The notes below the pieces were generated by a model. The model worked only from the letters and a program-made list of their open reading frames with translations, was not told the origin of the DNA and made no database searches. Shown in pieces: positions 44,406-53,442 of a DNA stretch of 64,000 bases (positions within the stretch are counted from its first letter, which is position 1; every line of letters begins with the position of its first letter). The translations under genes and the position numbers were made by a program. The stretch is from Vibrio maritimus (lineage in GTDB: Bacteria > Pseudomonadota > Gammaproteobacteria > Enterobacterales > Vibrionaceae), in NCBI RefSeq assembly GCF_021441885.1, contig NZ_CP090438.1, forward strand, positions 3,410,001 through 3,474,000, in the 5' to 3' direction.

Positions 44406-45302
44406 ATGCATAACGAACGCAAAGCCCTGCTATTTGGGTTATCCGCCGTCTTATTGTGGTCCACCGTCGCAACCGCATTTAAGCTTACACTGGCTGAATT
44501 CACGCCCACTCAAATGGTCGCGGCTGCTTCTGTCGCCTCAACGATCGCTCTGGTTGTCGTGTGTGCGATGAAAGGGACACTTTCTCAGCTAAAGACAACT
44601 TTTATATCAAACCCTTGGTACTACTTGTTGCTTGGGCTGATCAATCCGTTCGCCTACTATCTGATCCTGTTCAAGGCCTACGATCTACTACCAGCCTCTC
44701 AAGCGCAGCCCATCAACTACAGCTGGGCCATTACACTGACCTTAATGGCTGCCGTGTTCCTAAAGCAGAAAATCCGTCCGCAAGATTGGTTTGCGTGTGC
44801 CTTGGGGTATCTCGGTGTGGTGGTGATCGCCACTAAGGGTGATGTATTGGGACTTCAGTTTGATAGCCCTGCTGGTGTGGCACTCGCCCTGCTCTCCACA
44901 CTATTGTGGGCAGGTTATTGGATCCTAAACACCAAAAACACGGCCGATCCAGTTGTCGGTGTACTACTTGGCTTTTTGGTTGCTCTGCCCTTTGCGTTTG
45001 GTGTTGCCATCTACGAGGGCGCCACATGGTCTAATATCACGCTGAAAGGCTGGCTGGCGGTTAGTTACGTCGGGCTGTTTGAGATGGGGATTACTTTTGT
45101 CCTCTGGCTTAGCGCACTAAAGCTAACTCAAAACACTGCGCGTATCAGCAATCTTATTTTTGCTTCGCCGTTCATCTCACTCATGCTACTGGCCACTATC
45201 ATCGGTGAAGAGATCCATCCCTCTACATTGATAGGTTTAGTGCTTATTGTCATTGGTCTCATCGTTCAACAGATAAAAAGAAAGCCTCAGCCACAGGAAT
45301 AG
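44406..45302 (+). CDS. EamA/DMT family transporter
   Basis: A 298-aa inner-membrane protein with about ten hydrophobic segments in two homologous halves, the EamA (DMT) pattern. Each half starts with a typical stretch (FGLSAVLLWSTVATAFKLTL; ALLSTLLWAGYWILNTKN) and ends with an E-rich loop. The substrate cannot be told. It is the first gene right of the lateral cluster. A strong hairpin lies 30 nt downstream. Confidence 0.88.
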   Translation: MHNERKALLFGLSAVLLWSTVATAFKLTLAEFTPTQMVAAASVASTIALVVVCAMKGTLSQLKTTFISNPWYYLLLGLINPFAYYLILFKAYDLLPASQAQPINYSWAITLTLMAAVFLKQKIRPQDWFACALGYLGVVVIATKGDVLGLQFDSPAGVALALLSTLLWAGYWILNTKNTADPVVGVLLGFLVALPFAFGVAIYEGATWSNITLKGWLAVSYVGLFEMGITFVLWLSALKLTQNTARISNLIFASPFISLMLLATIIGEEIHPSTLIGLVLIVIGLIVQQIKRKPQPQE

Positions 45303-45620
45303 CTGACAACATCGCAAAACCCAACACTTAGCGTCGCGAGAGCTCACTCTCGCGACACTTTCCGGTATTTTTTCCTACTCTTTTTCCTTTGCCTTCAATG
45401 ATGATGCTTTAATTACACCCACATTGTCAGCATAAAACACTACCTTTTATCGGCCGTTCAGACATACCGACCAATCATTGATTAATTTCGTCGCTTCTTG
45501 CATTGCATCCTGCTGAAATTTCTGTAGAAATGGAGGGGTCGAAAATAATTTTTTATCGTTTCGTAAACTATTTTTTACAGCGATTTTATTACGGATAATA
45601 ATCATAAAAGGACTCGTGTC
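45303..45620 (+). promoter_or_regulatory. Intergenic region before the Nramp-like gene
   Basis: This 318-nt gap has the hairpin at 45333-45361 and then an AT-rich leader. No further gene seen. The stretch ending in AAAGGA just before the next ATG is its ribosome site. Confidence 0.4.
45333..45361 (+). terminator. Terminator-like hairpin after the EamA gene
   Basis: A perfect 10-bp stem GTCGCGAGAG / CTCTCGCGAC with a CTCA loop. The T-run is short (ACTTT), so it may be weak. Confidence 0.6.
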
Positions 45621-46892
45621 ATGGATACCTCTATCCCTTCTGAGCCAGCACCACGCCCTGGCCTTTCCCATTTAGTACGCTCTCTTGGCCCTGGCATTAT
45701 GATGGCTGCCGCAGCAGTCGGTGGCTCTCATCTTGTCGCCTCAACAAAGGCGGGTGCCATCTATGGCTGGCAACTCGCTGCGCTGATCCTGCTCGTTAAC
45801 CTGTTTAAATACCCATTCTTTAGAGCAGGAGTGCAATATACCGTTGGTACGGGTAATAGCCTGATTCAAGGTTATGAAGGATTGGGTCGCGGCTACCTAT
45901 GGGTGTTTACGCTACTTACCGTCGTTTCCGCTGTCGTGAACACCGCCGCTCTACTGTTGTTTAGTGCCAGCTTGCTTGGTTACTTCCTACCGTTCGAACT
46001 CTCATCACTTGCGTTATGCGGCATCGTACTCGCAACATGCGTCGGCATTTTGTTTGCGGGTCACTATAAAGCGCTCGACGGGCTCTCAAAAGCCATTATG
46101 GCGACGTTGACCGTTGCCACCGTCACAGCCGTCATTATTGCGGCATCAAATGGCAGTGTTGCACCGGCAGATTACCAAGCGCCATCACCTTGGACCATCG
46201 CCGCTATCGGCTTCATCGTCGTCACCATGGGCTGGATGCCAGCGCCTATCGAGATCTCCAGCATCACATCCATGTGGCTCAAGAGTCAGTGTAAAAAGCA
46301 GAAGGTGACCGCTGAATCAGCGCTGTTCGACTTTAACGTCGGCTATATCGGTACGGCTTTATTAGCTTTAGTGTTCGTTGCACTAGGTGCACTGGTGATC
46401 CACGGTTCAGGGACAGAGCTGTCCGCATCGGGTGTAGGGTTCTCACATCAATTGGTGGGCATGTATGCGTCAACGATTGGTGAATGGTCGCGCTACCTCA
46501 TTGCTGTCATCGCCTTTTTCTGTATCTTTGGTAGCACGATTACTGTAATTGATGGCTACTCGCGCGCAATTGCTGAGTCACAACGCCTGCTTCAGAACAA
46601 AACCGAAGAGAACCCGAAATCCTACCAAGCATGGGTCATTGTGGTGTCTATTGCGGCTATCTCGATTATCGCTTTCTTCGCTAAAGCACTGATGCCAATG
46701 CTCGACTTTGCGATGATCATGGCATTTGTCACCACGCCGGTGTTTGCACTGCTTAACTATATTCTGGTATCAAAAGCCACGCTGCCACCAGTGTTGCAAA
46801 TGGGCAGCCGCCTAAAAGCACTGTCGATTGTAGGTCTGATTTATCTATTTGGATTCTTAGCCGTATTTGTTTGGTGGAAGTGGTTGATGTAG
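45621..46892 (+). CDS. Nramp-family-like transporter with non-canonical ion site
   Basis: A 423-aa membrane protein with about eleven hydrophobic segments and the Nramp-like opening LGPGIMMAAAAVGG. In metal-transporting Nramps (MntH), TM1 carries DPGN and TM6 carries A/M-P-H. Here TM1 reads AAVGGSH and TM6 reads MGWMPAPIEISSI, so both metal-binding motifs are replaced. The fold call is moderately sure; the substrate is not. A manganese or iron role should not be assumed. Solitary gene with its own terminator at 46914-46945. Confidence 0.75.
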   Translation: MDTSIPSEPAPRPGLSHLVRSLGPGIMMAAAAVGGSHLVASTKAGAIYGWQLAALILLVNLFKYPFFRAGVQYTVGTGNSLIQGYEGLGRGYLWVFTLLTVVSAVVNTAALLLFSASLLGYFLPFELSSLALCGIVLATCVGILFAGHYKALDGLSKAIMATLTVATVTAVIIAASNGSVAPADYQAPSPWTIAAIGFIVVTMGWMPAPIEISSITSMWLKSQCKKQKVTAESALFDFNVGYIGTALLALVFVALGALVIHGSGTELSASGVGFSHQLVGMYASTIGEWSRYLIAVIAFFCIFGSTITVIDGYSRAIAESQRLLQNKTEENPKSYQAWVIVVSIAAISIIAFFAKALMPMLDFAMIMAFVTTPVFALLNYILVSKATLPPVLQMGSRLKALSIVGLIYLFGFLAVFVWWKWLM

Positions 46893-46913
46893 CGACATCA
46901 CTCGCTTGCAATC

Positions 46914-46945
46914 AAAAGGCCTAGGTATGATCACCTAGGCCTTTT
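46914..46945. terminator. Bidirectional terminator, Nramp-like / PTS
   Basis: A 13-bp perfect stem AAAAGGCCTAGGT / ACCTAGGCCTTTT with a 6-nt loop between convergent genes. Confidence 0.9.
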
Positions 46946-46971
46946 AGTAGAGAGAGGAAAATATAGCCTTA

Positions 46972-48549
46972 CTACGCCATGGCTTCTAAAAACTCATTCA
47001 CTTCTTGGCGCACCGACGCTACGTGGCTTCCGAAGATGATTTGGATGTTCTGTCCCTTGTTCACCAAGCCCATAGGGTTCGATTCTTGGATTTTCGCCTC
47101 GTCCACTAATGATGGGTCACGAATTTCGACGCGTAATCGGGTGTAGCAGTTTTGCACATCAACGATGTTATCTTTACCACCTAGGCCTTCAATGATAGCA
47201 ACCGAGTTGAACTCACCGACTGCGCTATCAATCGCCGCCGTCTTGTTGCGATTCTTGTAGTCGTCTTTGGTTTGTAGCTTCATTTCCGCTTCACCGCGAC
47301 CAATGGTTTTCAGGTTAAGGTGTGTGATCAGCGCGCGGAACACAAAGTAGTACACGGCTAGCTGAACCAGACCAATCGCCACGTACATCGGCCAATCGGT
47401 TTTATCCGTACCTAGTGGGATGTTGTAAACGATGAAGTCGATAAGACCCCCTTTACCTACCGCCACGACATCCAGCAGAGACAATACAGCCATGAATAGA
47501 CCGGTAAGGATAGCGTGCACAACAAATAGAATTGGCGCGACGAAAAGGAATGAGAATTCAATCGGCTCAGTCACACCCACCAAAATAGAAGACAGCACTG
47601 CAGGGAACACAATCGCTTTCACTTTTTCACGCTTATCTTGGTCAGCACAGTGGTACATGGCGAGACCCGCACCCGTTAAACCAAAGATTTTGACTAGGCT
47701 GCGTGAATCAAACACGATTGAGCTAGAAAGACGCGTCGTCTCAGGGTCACCAATTTCAGCAAGGAAGATGTTCTCGATACCGCAGTAGTTTTGACCAGCC
47801 ACCATGGCACAGCCACCGAGATCAGAGAAGTGCATTGGCACCCAAAGCAGGTGGTGAAGACCAGTTGGAATAAGGATACGCTCTAGGAAACCGTACATGC
47901 CAACGCCCATAGAACCTGCGCTGCGAATGCTCTCGCCAAAGCCGAAGATAGCATGCTGAACCGGTGGCCAGATGTGGGTGAACAGAATACCAAGGCCAAT
48001 CGCAACCGGGATCATGATAATAAGTACCAGACGAGATTCACCGTATAGTGATAGTGCGCCCTTAAGCACCTTTTGGCTGTATTTGTTGTGGAAGTAAGCG
48101 TTAACAATACCGATCAGCATACCAACGAAGATACCCGTATCGACCACTTGCAAACCAAGAATGCTCGCCTGACCGGTGCCCCCCAAGTCACCATCTAGTA
48201 GCAGACCATTGAACTTCATATAGGTATGCATGGTGTACAGGTAAATGAAGTAGATGATCAGCGCGTTAAAGCCAGCAAGGTGCTTGTCTTTTTTCGCAAG
48301 CCCCATCGAAATACCGACAGCAAAGATGATATGCAGGTTAATAAGAACGCTCAGCGTCGACCAAACCAACACTTCCCCCATCCCTTTAAAGAAAGGGGCA
48401 TCTAAGAAAGGCAGTACTTCGACAATGCCAGGGTTGGTTGTTGCCGCTCCGATAGCAATCACAAAACCCACTAGTGGAAGGACATATATCGGTGCCAGCA
48501 TGGCGCGCGATAAGTCACTCATATAAGTGGTTATAGCTTCTTTGTTCAT
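46972..48549 (-). CDS. PTS alpha-glucoside (maltose-type) EIICB component
   Basis: Phosphotransferase-system permease of the glucose/glucoside family, which imports a sugar and phosphorylates it. The 525-aa protein has EIIC (about 1-420) with many membrane segments and GVTEPIEFSFLFVAPILF. EIIB (about 445-525) has the phosphorylated Cys468 in NCYTRLRV. There is no EIIA domain; the general glucose EIIA would serve. Because the divergent partner genes encode a GH4 6-phospho-alpha-glucosidase, the cargo is most likely an alpha-glucoside such as maltose or a related disaccharide (aglA/glvC type). Confidence 0.88.
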   Translation of the reverse strand: MNKEAITTYMSDLSRAMLAPIYVLPLVGFVIAIGAATTNPGIVEVLPFLDAPFFKGMGEVLVWSTLSVLINLHIIFAVGISMGLAKKDKHLAGFNALIIYFIYLYTMHTYMKFNGLLLDGDLGGTGQASILGLQVVDTGIFVGMLIGIVNAYFHNKYSQKVLKGALSLYGESRLVLIIMIPVAIGLGILFTHIWPPVQHAIFGFGESIRSAGSMGVGMYGFLERILIPTGLHHLLWVPMHFSDLGGCAMVAGQNYCGIENIFLAEIGDPETTRLSSSIVFDSRSLVKIFGLTGAGLAMYHCADQDKREKVKAIVFPAVLSSILVGVTEPIEFSFLFVAPILFVVHAILTGLFMAVLSLLDVVAVGKGGLIDFIVYNIPLGTDKTDWPMYVAIGLVQLAVYYFVFRALITHLNLKTIGRGEAEMKLQTKDDYKNRNKTAAIDSAVGEFNSVAIIEGLGGKDNIVDVQNCYTRLRVEIRDPSLVDEAKIQESNPMGLVNKGQNIQIIFGSHVASVRQEVNEFLEAMA

Positions 48550-48723
48550 TATTGATGTTCCTAAATACGCTATTAATTATTTTATTTCTGCAAATCACTT
48601 TATTCAGAAAATAAGTCATAACAACTTTGTTGTACCTAGAATGTGACGAACGACCTAATACAGAACCAATTTATTATGTTATTGTGATATTGATATAACC
48701 AATAATTTTTTGGAAATGACATC
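48550..48723. promoter_or_regulatory. Divergent control region of the alpha-glucoside locus
   Basis: AT-rich spacer between the EIICB gene (minus) and the GntR-type gene (plus). It holds ACAAC-TTT-GTTGT at 48621-48633, a symmetrical site of the size bound by GntR/HutC regulators. Also TGTGA at 48688-48692, half of a CRP-type site. Both are inferences from symmetry. Confidence 0.35.
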
Positions 48724-49452
48724 GTGCTATACGTAAAAGTACTAGAAAGCTTAAAAGAGAAGATCAACGCGGATGTGTACTGCGTTGGCTCAGCATTACC
48801 GACAGAAAAGCAGTTAATTGAAGAGTACCAAGTCAGCCGCATCACCATTCGCAAGGCAGTGGATGAACTGGTTAAACTCAAGCTGGTCGAAAAGCGCCGT
48901 GGTTCTGGTACCTATGTACTGGAAAAGCAATATTCGCATCAGCTTAATAGTTTGGCCGGTACCTCTGAAATTCTGACCCACAACAATAAGACTGTGAAGT
49001 ATCAGGTGACGCAGTTTTTGATGAGCAGTGACAACGCCCCCGTCCATAAACTCCTAGGTCTCAAACCTAATGAGCCCTTGTATTATATACGTCGAGTGAA
49101 GTTTATTGATGACCAGCCAAGGATTGTCGAAGACAGCTATATGCCTGTCGCATTGTTTCCCGACCTCAATATCTCTACGTTACAGAAGTCGAAATTCGAT
49201 TATGTCGAACATGAGAAAGGAATGCTGATACAAGGCAGTCGCCAAGAGTTCACCGCCGTCGACTCCGATGAGGAGATCATGGCCTTGCTTGGAATGGAGA
49301 AAAGCCACCCAATCATGAACCTGCGCTCAATATCCAACCTCGAAGACGGTCGCTATTTTGATTATACCGAGGCCTGGTTTCACCCTAACGCTCACAAGCT
49401 GGCTATCTACTTATCTCGTAAAAGAGGGCATAAAAAACCCGTATTTCCATAA
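48724..49452 (+). CDS. GntR-family (UTRA-domain) transcriptional regulator
   Basis: A 242-aa repressor-type regulator. The N-terminal winged helix shows LPTEKQLIEEYQVSRITIRK, then AVDELVKLKLVEKRRGSGTY. The C-terminal UTRA ligand domain has PLYYIRRVKFIDDQPRIVED and FDYTEAWFHPNAHKLAIYL. The start is GTG with GGAAA about 8 nt upstream. Being divergent from the EIICB gene and upstream of the 6-phospho-glucosidase, it is the likely local regulator, sensing a sugar phosphate. Confidence 0.9.
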   Translation: MLYVKVLESLKEKINADVYCVGSALPTEKQLIEEYQVSRITIRKAVDELVKLKLVEKRRGSGTYVLEKQYSHQLNSLAGTSEILTHNNKTVKYQVTQFLMSSDNAPVHKLLGLKPNEPLYYIRRVKFIDDQPRIVEDSYMPVALFPDLNISTLQKSKFDYVEHEKGMLIQGSRQEFTAVDSDEEIMALLGMEKSHPIMNLRSISNLEDGRYFDYTEAWFHPNAHKLAIYLSRKRGHKKPVFP

Positions 49453-49468
49453 CCAATCCCAACTATTG

Positions 49469-49484
49469 TTTGAATACGATCACA
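49469..49484 (+). promoter_or_regulatory. Candidate CRP site upstream of the GH4 gene
   Basis: TTTGA-N6-TCACA matches the CRP consensus TGTGA-N6-TCACA at 9 of 10 positions. It lies about 125 nt upstream of the GH4 ATG. Catabolite control of a sugar locus is expected. Confidence 0.45.
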
Positions 49485-49532
49485 CATTAAAGGTATTTAA
49501 TTTGTCACATCACAACAAATCCATAGGATAAG

Positions 49533-49549
49533 ACCTATTCAAGATAGGT
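49533..49549. promoter_or_regulatory. Inverted repeat before the GH4 gene
   Basis: ACCTAT-TCAAG-ATAGGT, a 6+6 perfect inverted repeat 60 nt before the GH4 start. A plausible operator for the GntR-type protein or part of a leader hairpin. Confidence 0.35.
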
Positions 49550-49608
49550 TATAAATTATATGACCTTTAAATATCCGAACAGCATTCAAAAACACATTGG
49601 AGTTGGTT

Positions 49609-50943
49609 ATGACCAAACAACCACAAATCATCGCAATCGCAGGCGGCGGCTCAACATACACTGCCGGTATCGTTAAAGCTCTTCTAATGAAAGGGGATGA
49701 CTTCCCTATCGCGGAAATCCGCATGTACGACATCGATGCACAGCGCCAAGACAACGTTGCAGTATTGGTGGACTACGTGGTCAAAACTCATGCTCCACAC
49801 GTGAAACTGACCGTGACGACGGAACCGGAAGTGGCTTTCTCTCACGCTGACTTCGTATTTGCTCAAATCCGCGTAGGTCAGTACAAGATGCGTGAAACCG
49901 ACGAGAAGATCCCACTTCGTCACGGCTGTGTAGGCCAAGAGACTTGTGGTGCAGGTGGTCTCGCTTACGGCATGCGTACTATCTTCCCAATGATTGAGCT
50001 TATCGATCATATGGAGCGCTTCGCTAAAGACTCTTGCTGGATGCTGAACTACTCGAACCCAGCGGCGATTGTGGCTGATGCGGTTCATCGCCTACGTCCT
50101 AATGCTCGCGTGCTTAACATCTGTGATATGCCAGTGGCGATTGAGCGTAACCTATCGAACATCCTTGGTGTGAACCGTTATGATCTCGACGTTGAGTACT
50201 TCGGTCTAAACCACTACGGCTGGTTTACGTCTATCAAGGTTGATGGCGAAGAAAAGATCCCATTCCTTCGTAACCACATCCAAAAATTCGGCATGTTGAC
50301 TGAAGAAGAAGTGGAGAACGCGTGTCACTCTGAACCTTCTTGGATCAAGACCTTCAAGAACACTCAGCCTCTGATGCAGATGTTCCCAGAGTACGTGCCA
50401 AACACTTACCTTCAATACTACCTAATGGCTGACGATATCGTGGCTCAGTCTAACCCAGAGCACACTCGTGCTAACGAGGTCATGGAAGGTCGTGAGAAGA
50501 AGATGTTTGAAGCGATTGAGCAGATCAAAGCATCAGATGGCAACGTAGAAGGTAAATTCCACGTTGGCGTGCACGGTGAGTTTATTGCAGACGTAGCGAT
50601 GTCTATGGCTTATGACCTACGCCAGAAGTGGCTAGTGATCATTCCTAACAACGGCATCATCAAAGGCTTACCAGATGACGCGATGGTGGAGGTGCCTGCG
50701 CTGCTCGGCCGCGATAAAGTCTACCCAATCCAAGTGGGTGAAGTGCCACACTTCTACCAAGGCATGCTGCAGCAACAGCTAATGTCTGAGAAGTGCCTAG
50801 TTGATGCTGCAATTGAAGGCTCTTACAACAAAGCGCTACAAGCCTTTGCGCTTAACAAGACCATTCCATCAGCAAAAGTGGCGAAGCTCATCCTTGATGA
50901 CATGATAGAAGCGAACAAAGAGTACTGGCCGGAGCTTAAGTAA
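49609..50943 (+). CDS. 6-phospho-alpha-glucosidase, glycoside hydrolase family 4
   Basis: GH4 enzymes hydrolyse 6-phospho-alpha-glucosides by an unusual NAD+/Mn2+ redox mechanism. I start at ATG 49609 (GGAG 6 nt upstream), not the TTG at 49597. The 444-aa product has a Rossmann motif IAIAGGGSTYTAGIVKAL, the metal-site block LNYSNPAAIV, NICDMPVAIE with the family Cys, and FGLNHYGWF. The CDMP motif resembles the alpha-specific GlvA/AglB branch. It works on the product of the EIICB permease and lies upstream of an aldo/keto reductase. Confidence 0.9.
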   Translation: MTKQPQIIAIAGGGSTYTAGIVKALLMKGDDFPIAEIRMYDIDAQRQDNVAVLVDYVVKTHAPHVKLTVTTEPEVAFSHADFVFAQIRVGQYKMRETDEKIPLRHGCVGQETCGAGGLAYGMRTIFPMIELIDHMERFAKDSCWMLNYSNPAAIVADAVHRLRPNARVLNICDMPVAIERNLSNILGVNRYDLDVEYFGLNHYGWFTSIKVDGEEKIPFLRNHIQKFGMLTEEEVENACHSEPSWIKTFKNTQPLMQMFPEYVPNTYLQYYLMADDIVAQSNPEHTRANEVMEGREKKMFEAIEQIKASDGNVEGKFHVGVHGEFIADVAMSMAYDLRQKWLVIIPNNGIIKGLPDDAMVEVPALLGRDKVYPIQVGEVPHFYQGMLQQQLMSEKCLVDAAIEGSYNKALQAFALNKTIPSAKVAKLILDDMIEANKEYWPELK

Positions 50944-50981
50944 TCCAATCCCGACCCTTGAATGAGAAAACAAGAGAACGA

Positions 50982-51965
50982 ATGATGAAAAACAAACAAA
51001 TCAAAGATCTTAATGCCTCAGCGGTGGGTTTTGGCTGCTGGGCAATCGGCGGGACCTGGAACAACGTCTCTGACAATGAATCCATCAACGCAATCAAAGC
51101 GGCAATCGACAATGGCATCAACTTTTTCGATGTTGCACCGGTTTACGGTAAAGGTCATGCGGAAACGGTACTCGGCCAAGCGCTGAAAACCGAGTCTCGC
51201 GAAAACATTATCATCGCGACCAAATGCGGTCTGCCATGGTCTCAAGATGAGCGTAAAAAGACCCGTAAAGATCTGACAAAAGAGAGCATCTTCAAAGAGA
51301 TTGATGACTCCCTAACGCGCCTACAAACTGAATACATCGACCTGTACCAAGTGCACTGGCCAGATCCAAACACGCCAATCTCAGAAACCGCAGACGCGCT
51401 GGCCGAGCTTAAACGACAAGGCAAGATTCGCCACGTCGGTGTATCGAACTACTCGCTCGATATGACGCGTGAAATGATGGCGGGTGTGGAAGTGGCTACG
51501 TTCCAAGGTCTCTACAACCTGCTAGAGCAAAACCCAGAACACTACCACAACATTCCATTGCAGTACCGTGCGCGTGAAGAAGCACTGCCGTTCTGTAAAG
51601 AGCACGACATGAAGTATCTGCCGTACTCACCGCTGATGCAGGGTCTGCTGACAGGTACGTTAAAGCGCTCTGGTAACTGGGATGAAAACGACGACCGTCG
51701 CAATAACCCTAAGCTCAACGGCGACGCATTTGAACCTTACTTCAACTGTGTGGAAGAGCTAAAAGTGCTGGCCAAAGAAGCCAACATTCCGCTTTCGCAC
51801 CTAGCTATCCACTGGCTTGTGGCGCAAGAAGAAGTAGGACCTGTGATTGCCGGTGCGCACACGGTAGAGCAAGTGCGTGATAACGCGGCGTTCATGCAAT
51901 CAACATCGAGCACAGAGCTACTGGCACGTGCCGAAGCGATTGTGGCGAAGTGGCAACTTAACTAA
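50982..51965 (+). CDS. Aldo/keto reductase
   Basis: A TIM-barrel NADP-dependent oxidoreductase, 327 aa from ATG 50982 (an adjacent ATG follows; the TTG at 50958 is less likely). The catalytic tetrad residues can be placed: Asp and Tyr in FFDVAPVYGKG, Lys in IIIATKCG and His in YQVHWPDPN. The family end motif PVIAGAHTVEQVRDN is present. It starts 38 nt after the GH4 stop, so it belongs to the alpha-glucoside operon. What it reduces is unknown. Confidence 0.88.
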   Translation: MMKNKQIKDLNASAVGFGCWAIGGTWNNVSDNESINAIKAAIDNGINFFDVAPVYGKGHAETVLGQALKTESRENIIIATKCGLPWSQDERKKTRKDLTKESIFKEIDDSLTRLQTEYIDLYQVHWPDPNTPISETADALAELKRQGKIRHVGVSNYSLDMTREMMAGVEVATFQGLYNLLEQNPEHYHNIPLQYRAREEALPFCKEHDMKYLPYSPLMQGLLTGTLKRSGNWDENDDRRNNPKLNGDAFEPYFNCVEELKVLAKEANIPLSHLAIHWLVAQEEVGPVIAGAHTVEQVRDNAAFMQSTSSTELLARAEAIVAKWQLN

Positions 51966-51998
51966 CTCGCATGCAACATCAGTTGGCTTAAAAACGAC

Positions 51999-52027
51999 AA
52001 AAGCCGCATCCTAGGATGCGGCTTTTT
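51999..52027. terminator. Bidirectional intrinsic terminator
   Basis: A 13-bp stem AAAAGCCGCATCC / GGATGCGGCTTTT with TTTTT after it, between the aldo/keto reductase and the convergent flavoprotein gene. Confidence 0.9.
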
Positions 52028-52057
52028 GAATTTGATTCGATTGTTGTGTAGGAACGA

Positions 52058-53245
52058 TTAGACGTGCTGACCCGCTACAAATCCTGATGACCAACACCAC
52101 TGGAAGTTATAGCCACCCAGCCAACCCGTCACGTCCATCACCTCTCCGATAAAGTACAAGCCTTCGATAGACTTACACTCCATGGTTTTAGAAGAAAGAT
52201 GGTTGGTGTTCACACCACCTAGCGTCACTTCTGCGGTGCGATAACCTTCGGTGCCATTGGGTACAATGGTCCAGTTTTCTAGAGATTCGCGAATCGCCAC
52301 CAGCTCTTTCGGGTTGTATTGCTTAAGCGGTTTATCTGCAAAGACTTTGCGCTCAATCAGCACTTCGACCAAGCGCTTTGGCAGTACACGCGCCAAGGTG
52401 TTTTTCAAACTTTGATTTGGGTGTTTTTCTAGTGAGCGCGTCAGAAGCTCTTCAATATCCGCCTCTGGCACTAGGTTCACCGACACGTTTTGTCCCGGCT
52501 TCCAGAAGGATGAAATCTGCAATACCGATGGACCAGATAGCCCACGGTGGGTAAACAGCAATGCCTCTTTAAATAACGTACCGTCATTAGCGGTGATTTC
52601 CGCTGGAACCGCAATACCAGAAAGCTCGGCAAAGTCTTCTTTGTCTTCTTTATGTAGCGTAAATGGCACCAGACCCGCGGTGGTTGGCACGACTTCCAAA
52701 CCAAACTGCTCAGCAATCTTATAGCCAAATGGTGTCGCACCCAGTTTTGGCATTGAAAGACCACCAGTGGCTACCACTAAAGAATCACATTCAATCGTGT
52801 CGGTATCGGCGTGCAAAGAGAAGCCTTGCTCGGTTTTCTCAATACTGTGCACATCGGTTTGGTAGCGGAACTGGATGTTTGGCGATTCACACTCAGAGAG
52901 CATCATTTTAACGATATCTTTCGCAGACTCTAGGCAGAACAATTGTCCATGGTCGCGCTCTTCAAACTCAATGCCGTACTTACTCACCAGCGAGATGAAA
53001 TCCCAGTTGGTGTACTGAGACAATGCCGACTTTACGAAGTGAGGGTTTTGACACAGGTAGTTGTTCGCGGACACATCGTAGTTGGTGAAGTTACACTTAC
53101 CACCGCCTGAAATCAGGATTTTTCGACCCGGTTTTTTGGCATGATCAAGCACCAGCACGCGACGACCTCGTCTGCCCGCTTCTGCTGCGCACATCAAACC
53201 CGCTGCGCCTGCACCAATAATTACCACATCAACTTTCTGATTCAT
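52058..53245 (-). CDS. HI0933/YhiN-family FAD-dependent oxidoreductase
   Basis: A flavoprotein of the HI0933 family (substrate not known). I start at ATG 53245, with GGAAA 8 nt upstream. The frame extends 17 codons further, but that part overlaps the uspB terminator. The 395-aa product has the FAD motif VVIIGAGAAGLMCAAEAGRR, then KPGRKILISGGGKCNFTN, the family block LVVATGGLSMPKLGATPFGY, and near the end YFIGEVMDVTGWLGGYNFQW. Confidence 0.93.
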   Translation of the reverse strand: MNQKVDVVIIGAGAAGLMCAAEAGRRGRRVLVLDHAKKPGRKILISGGGKCNFTNYDVSANNYLCQNPHFVKSALSQYTNWDFISLVSKYGIEFEERDHGQLFCLESAKDIVKMMLSECESPNIQFRYQTDVHSIEKTEQGFSLHADTDTIECDSLVVATGGLSMPKLGATPFGYKIAEQFGLEVVPTTAGLVPFTLHKEDKEDFAELSGIAVPAEITANDGTLFKEALLFTHRGLSGPSVLQISSFWKPGQNVSVNLVPEADIEELLTRSLEKHPNQSLKNTLARVLPKRLVEVLIERKVFADKPLKQYNPKELVAIRESLENWTIVPNGTEGYRTAEVTLGGVNTNHLSSKTMECKSIEGLYFIGEVMDVTGWLGGYNFQWCWSSGFVAGQHV

Positions 53246-53270
53246 CACGGTTTTCCGACAAAATTTGAAT

Positions 53271-53298
53271 AAAAAAAGGATGTGCGTATTGCACATCC
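53271..53298 (-). terminator. uspB terminator
   Basis: On the minus strand GGATGTGC and GCACATCC form an 8-bp stem with a 5-nt loop, followed by TTTTTTT. It sits 26 nt upstream of the flavoprotein ATG and supports that start. Confidence 0.85.
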
Positions 53299-53442
53299 CT
53301 TCAACAATCTGGCGCTATTCTAGCGGCTTCATCGACTAAAGCCAACTCTTCCAACCTCGTACAGACCGCCGAAGTCGGAGACTAACACCAAGCGCGTCGT
53401 GACACTCTATGCCACAACGTTGGTTATGACTGCTTCACTCGT

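Noticed and set aside
45592..45610. Possible Fur box before the Nramp-like gene (GATAATAATCAT core)
   Set aside because: Only about 11 of 19 matches to the consensus, common by chance in AT-rich leaders.
53246..53296. A 17-codon extension of the HI0933-family flavoprotein
   Set aside because: It runs into the uspB terminator hairpin and has no ribosome site.
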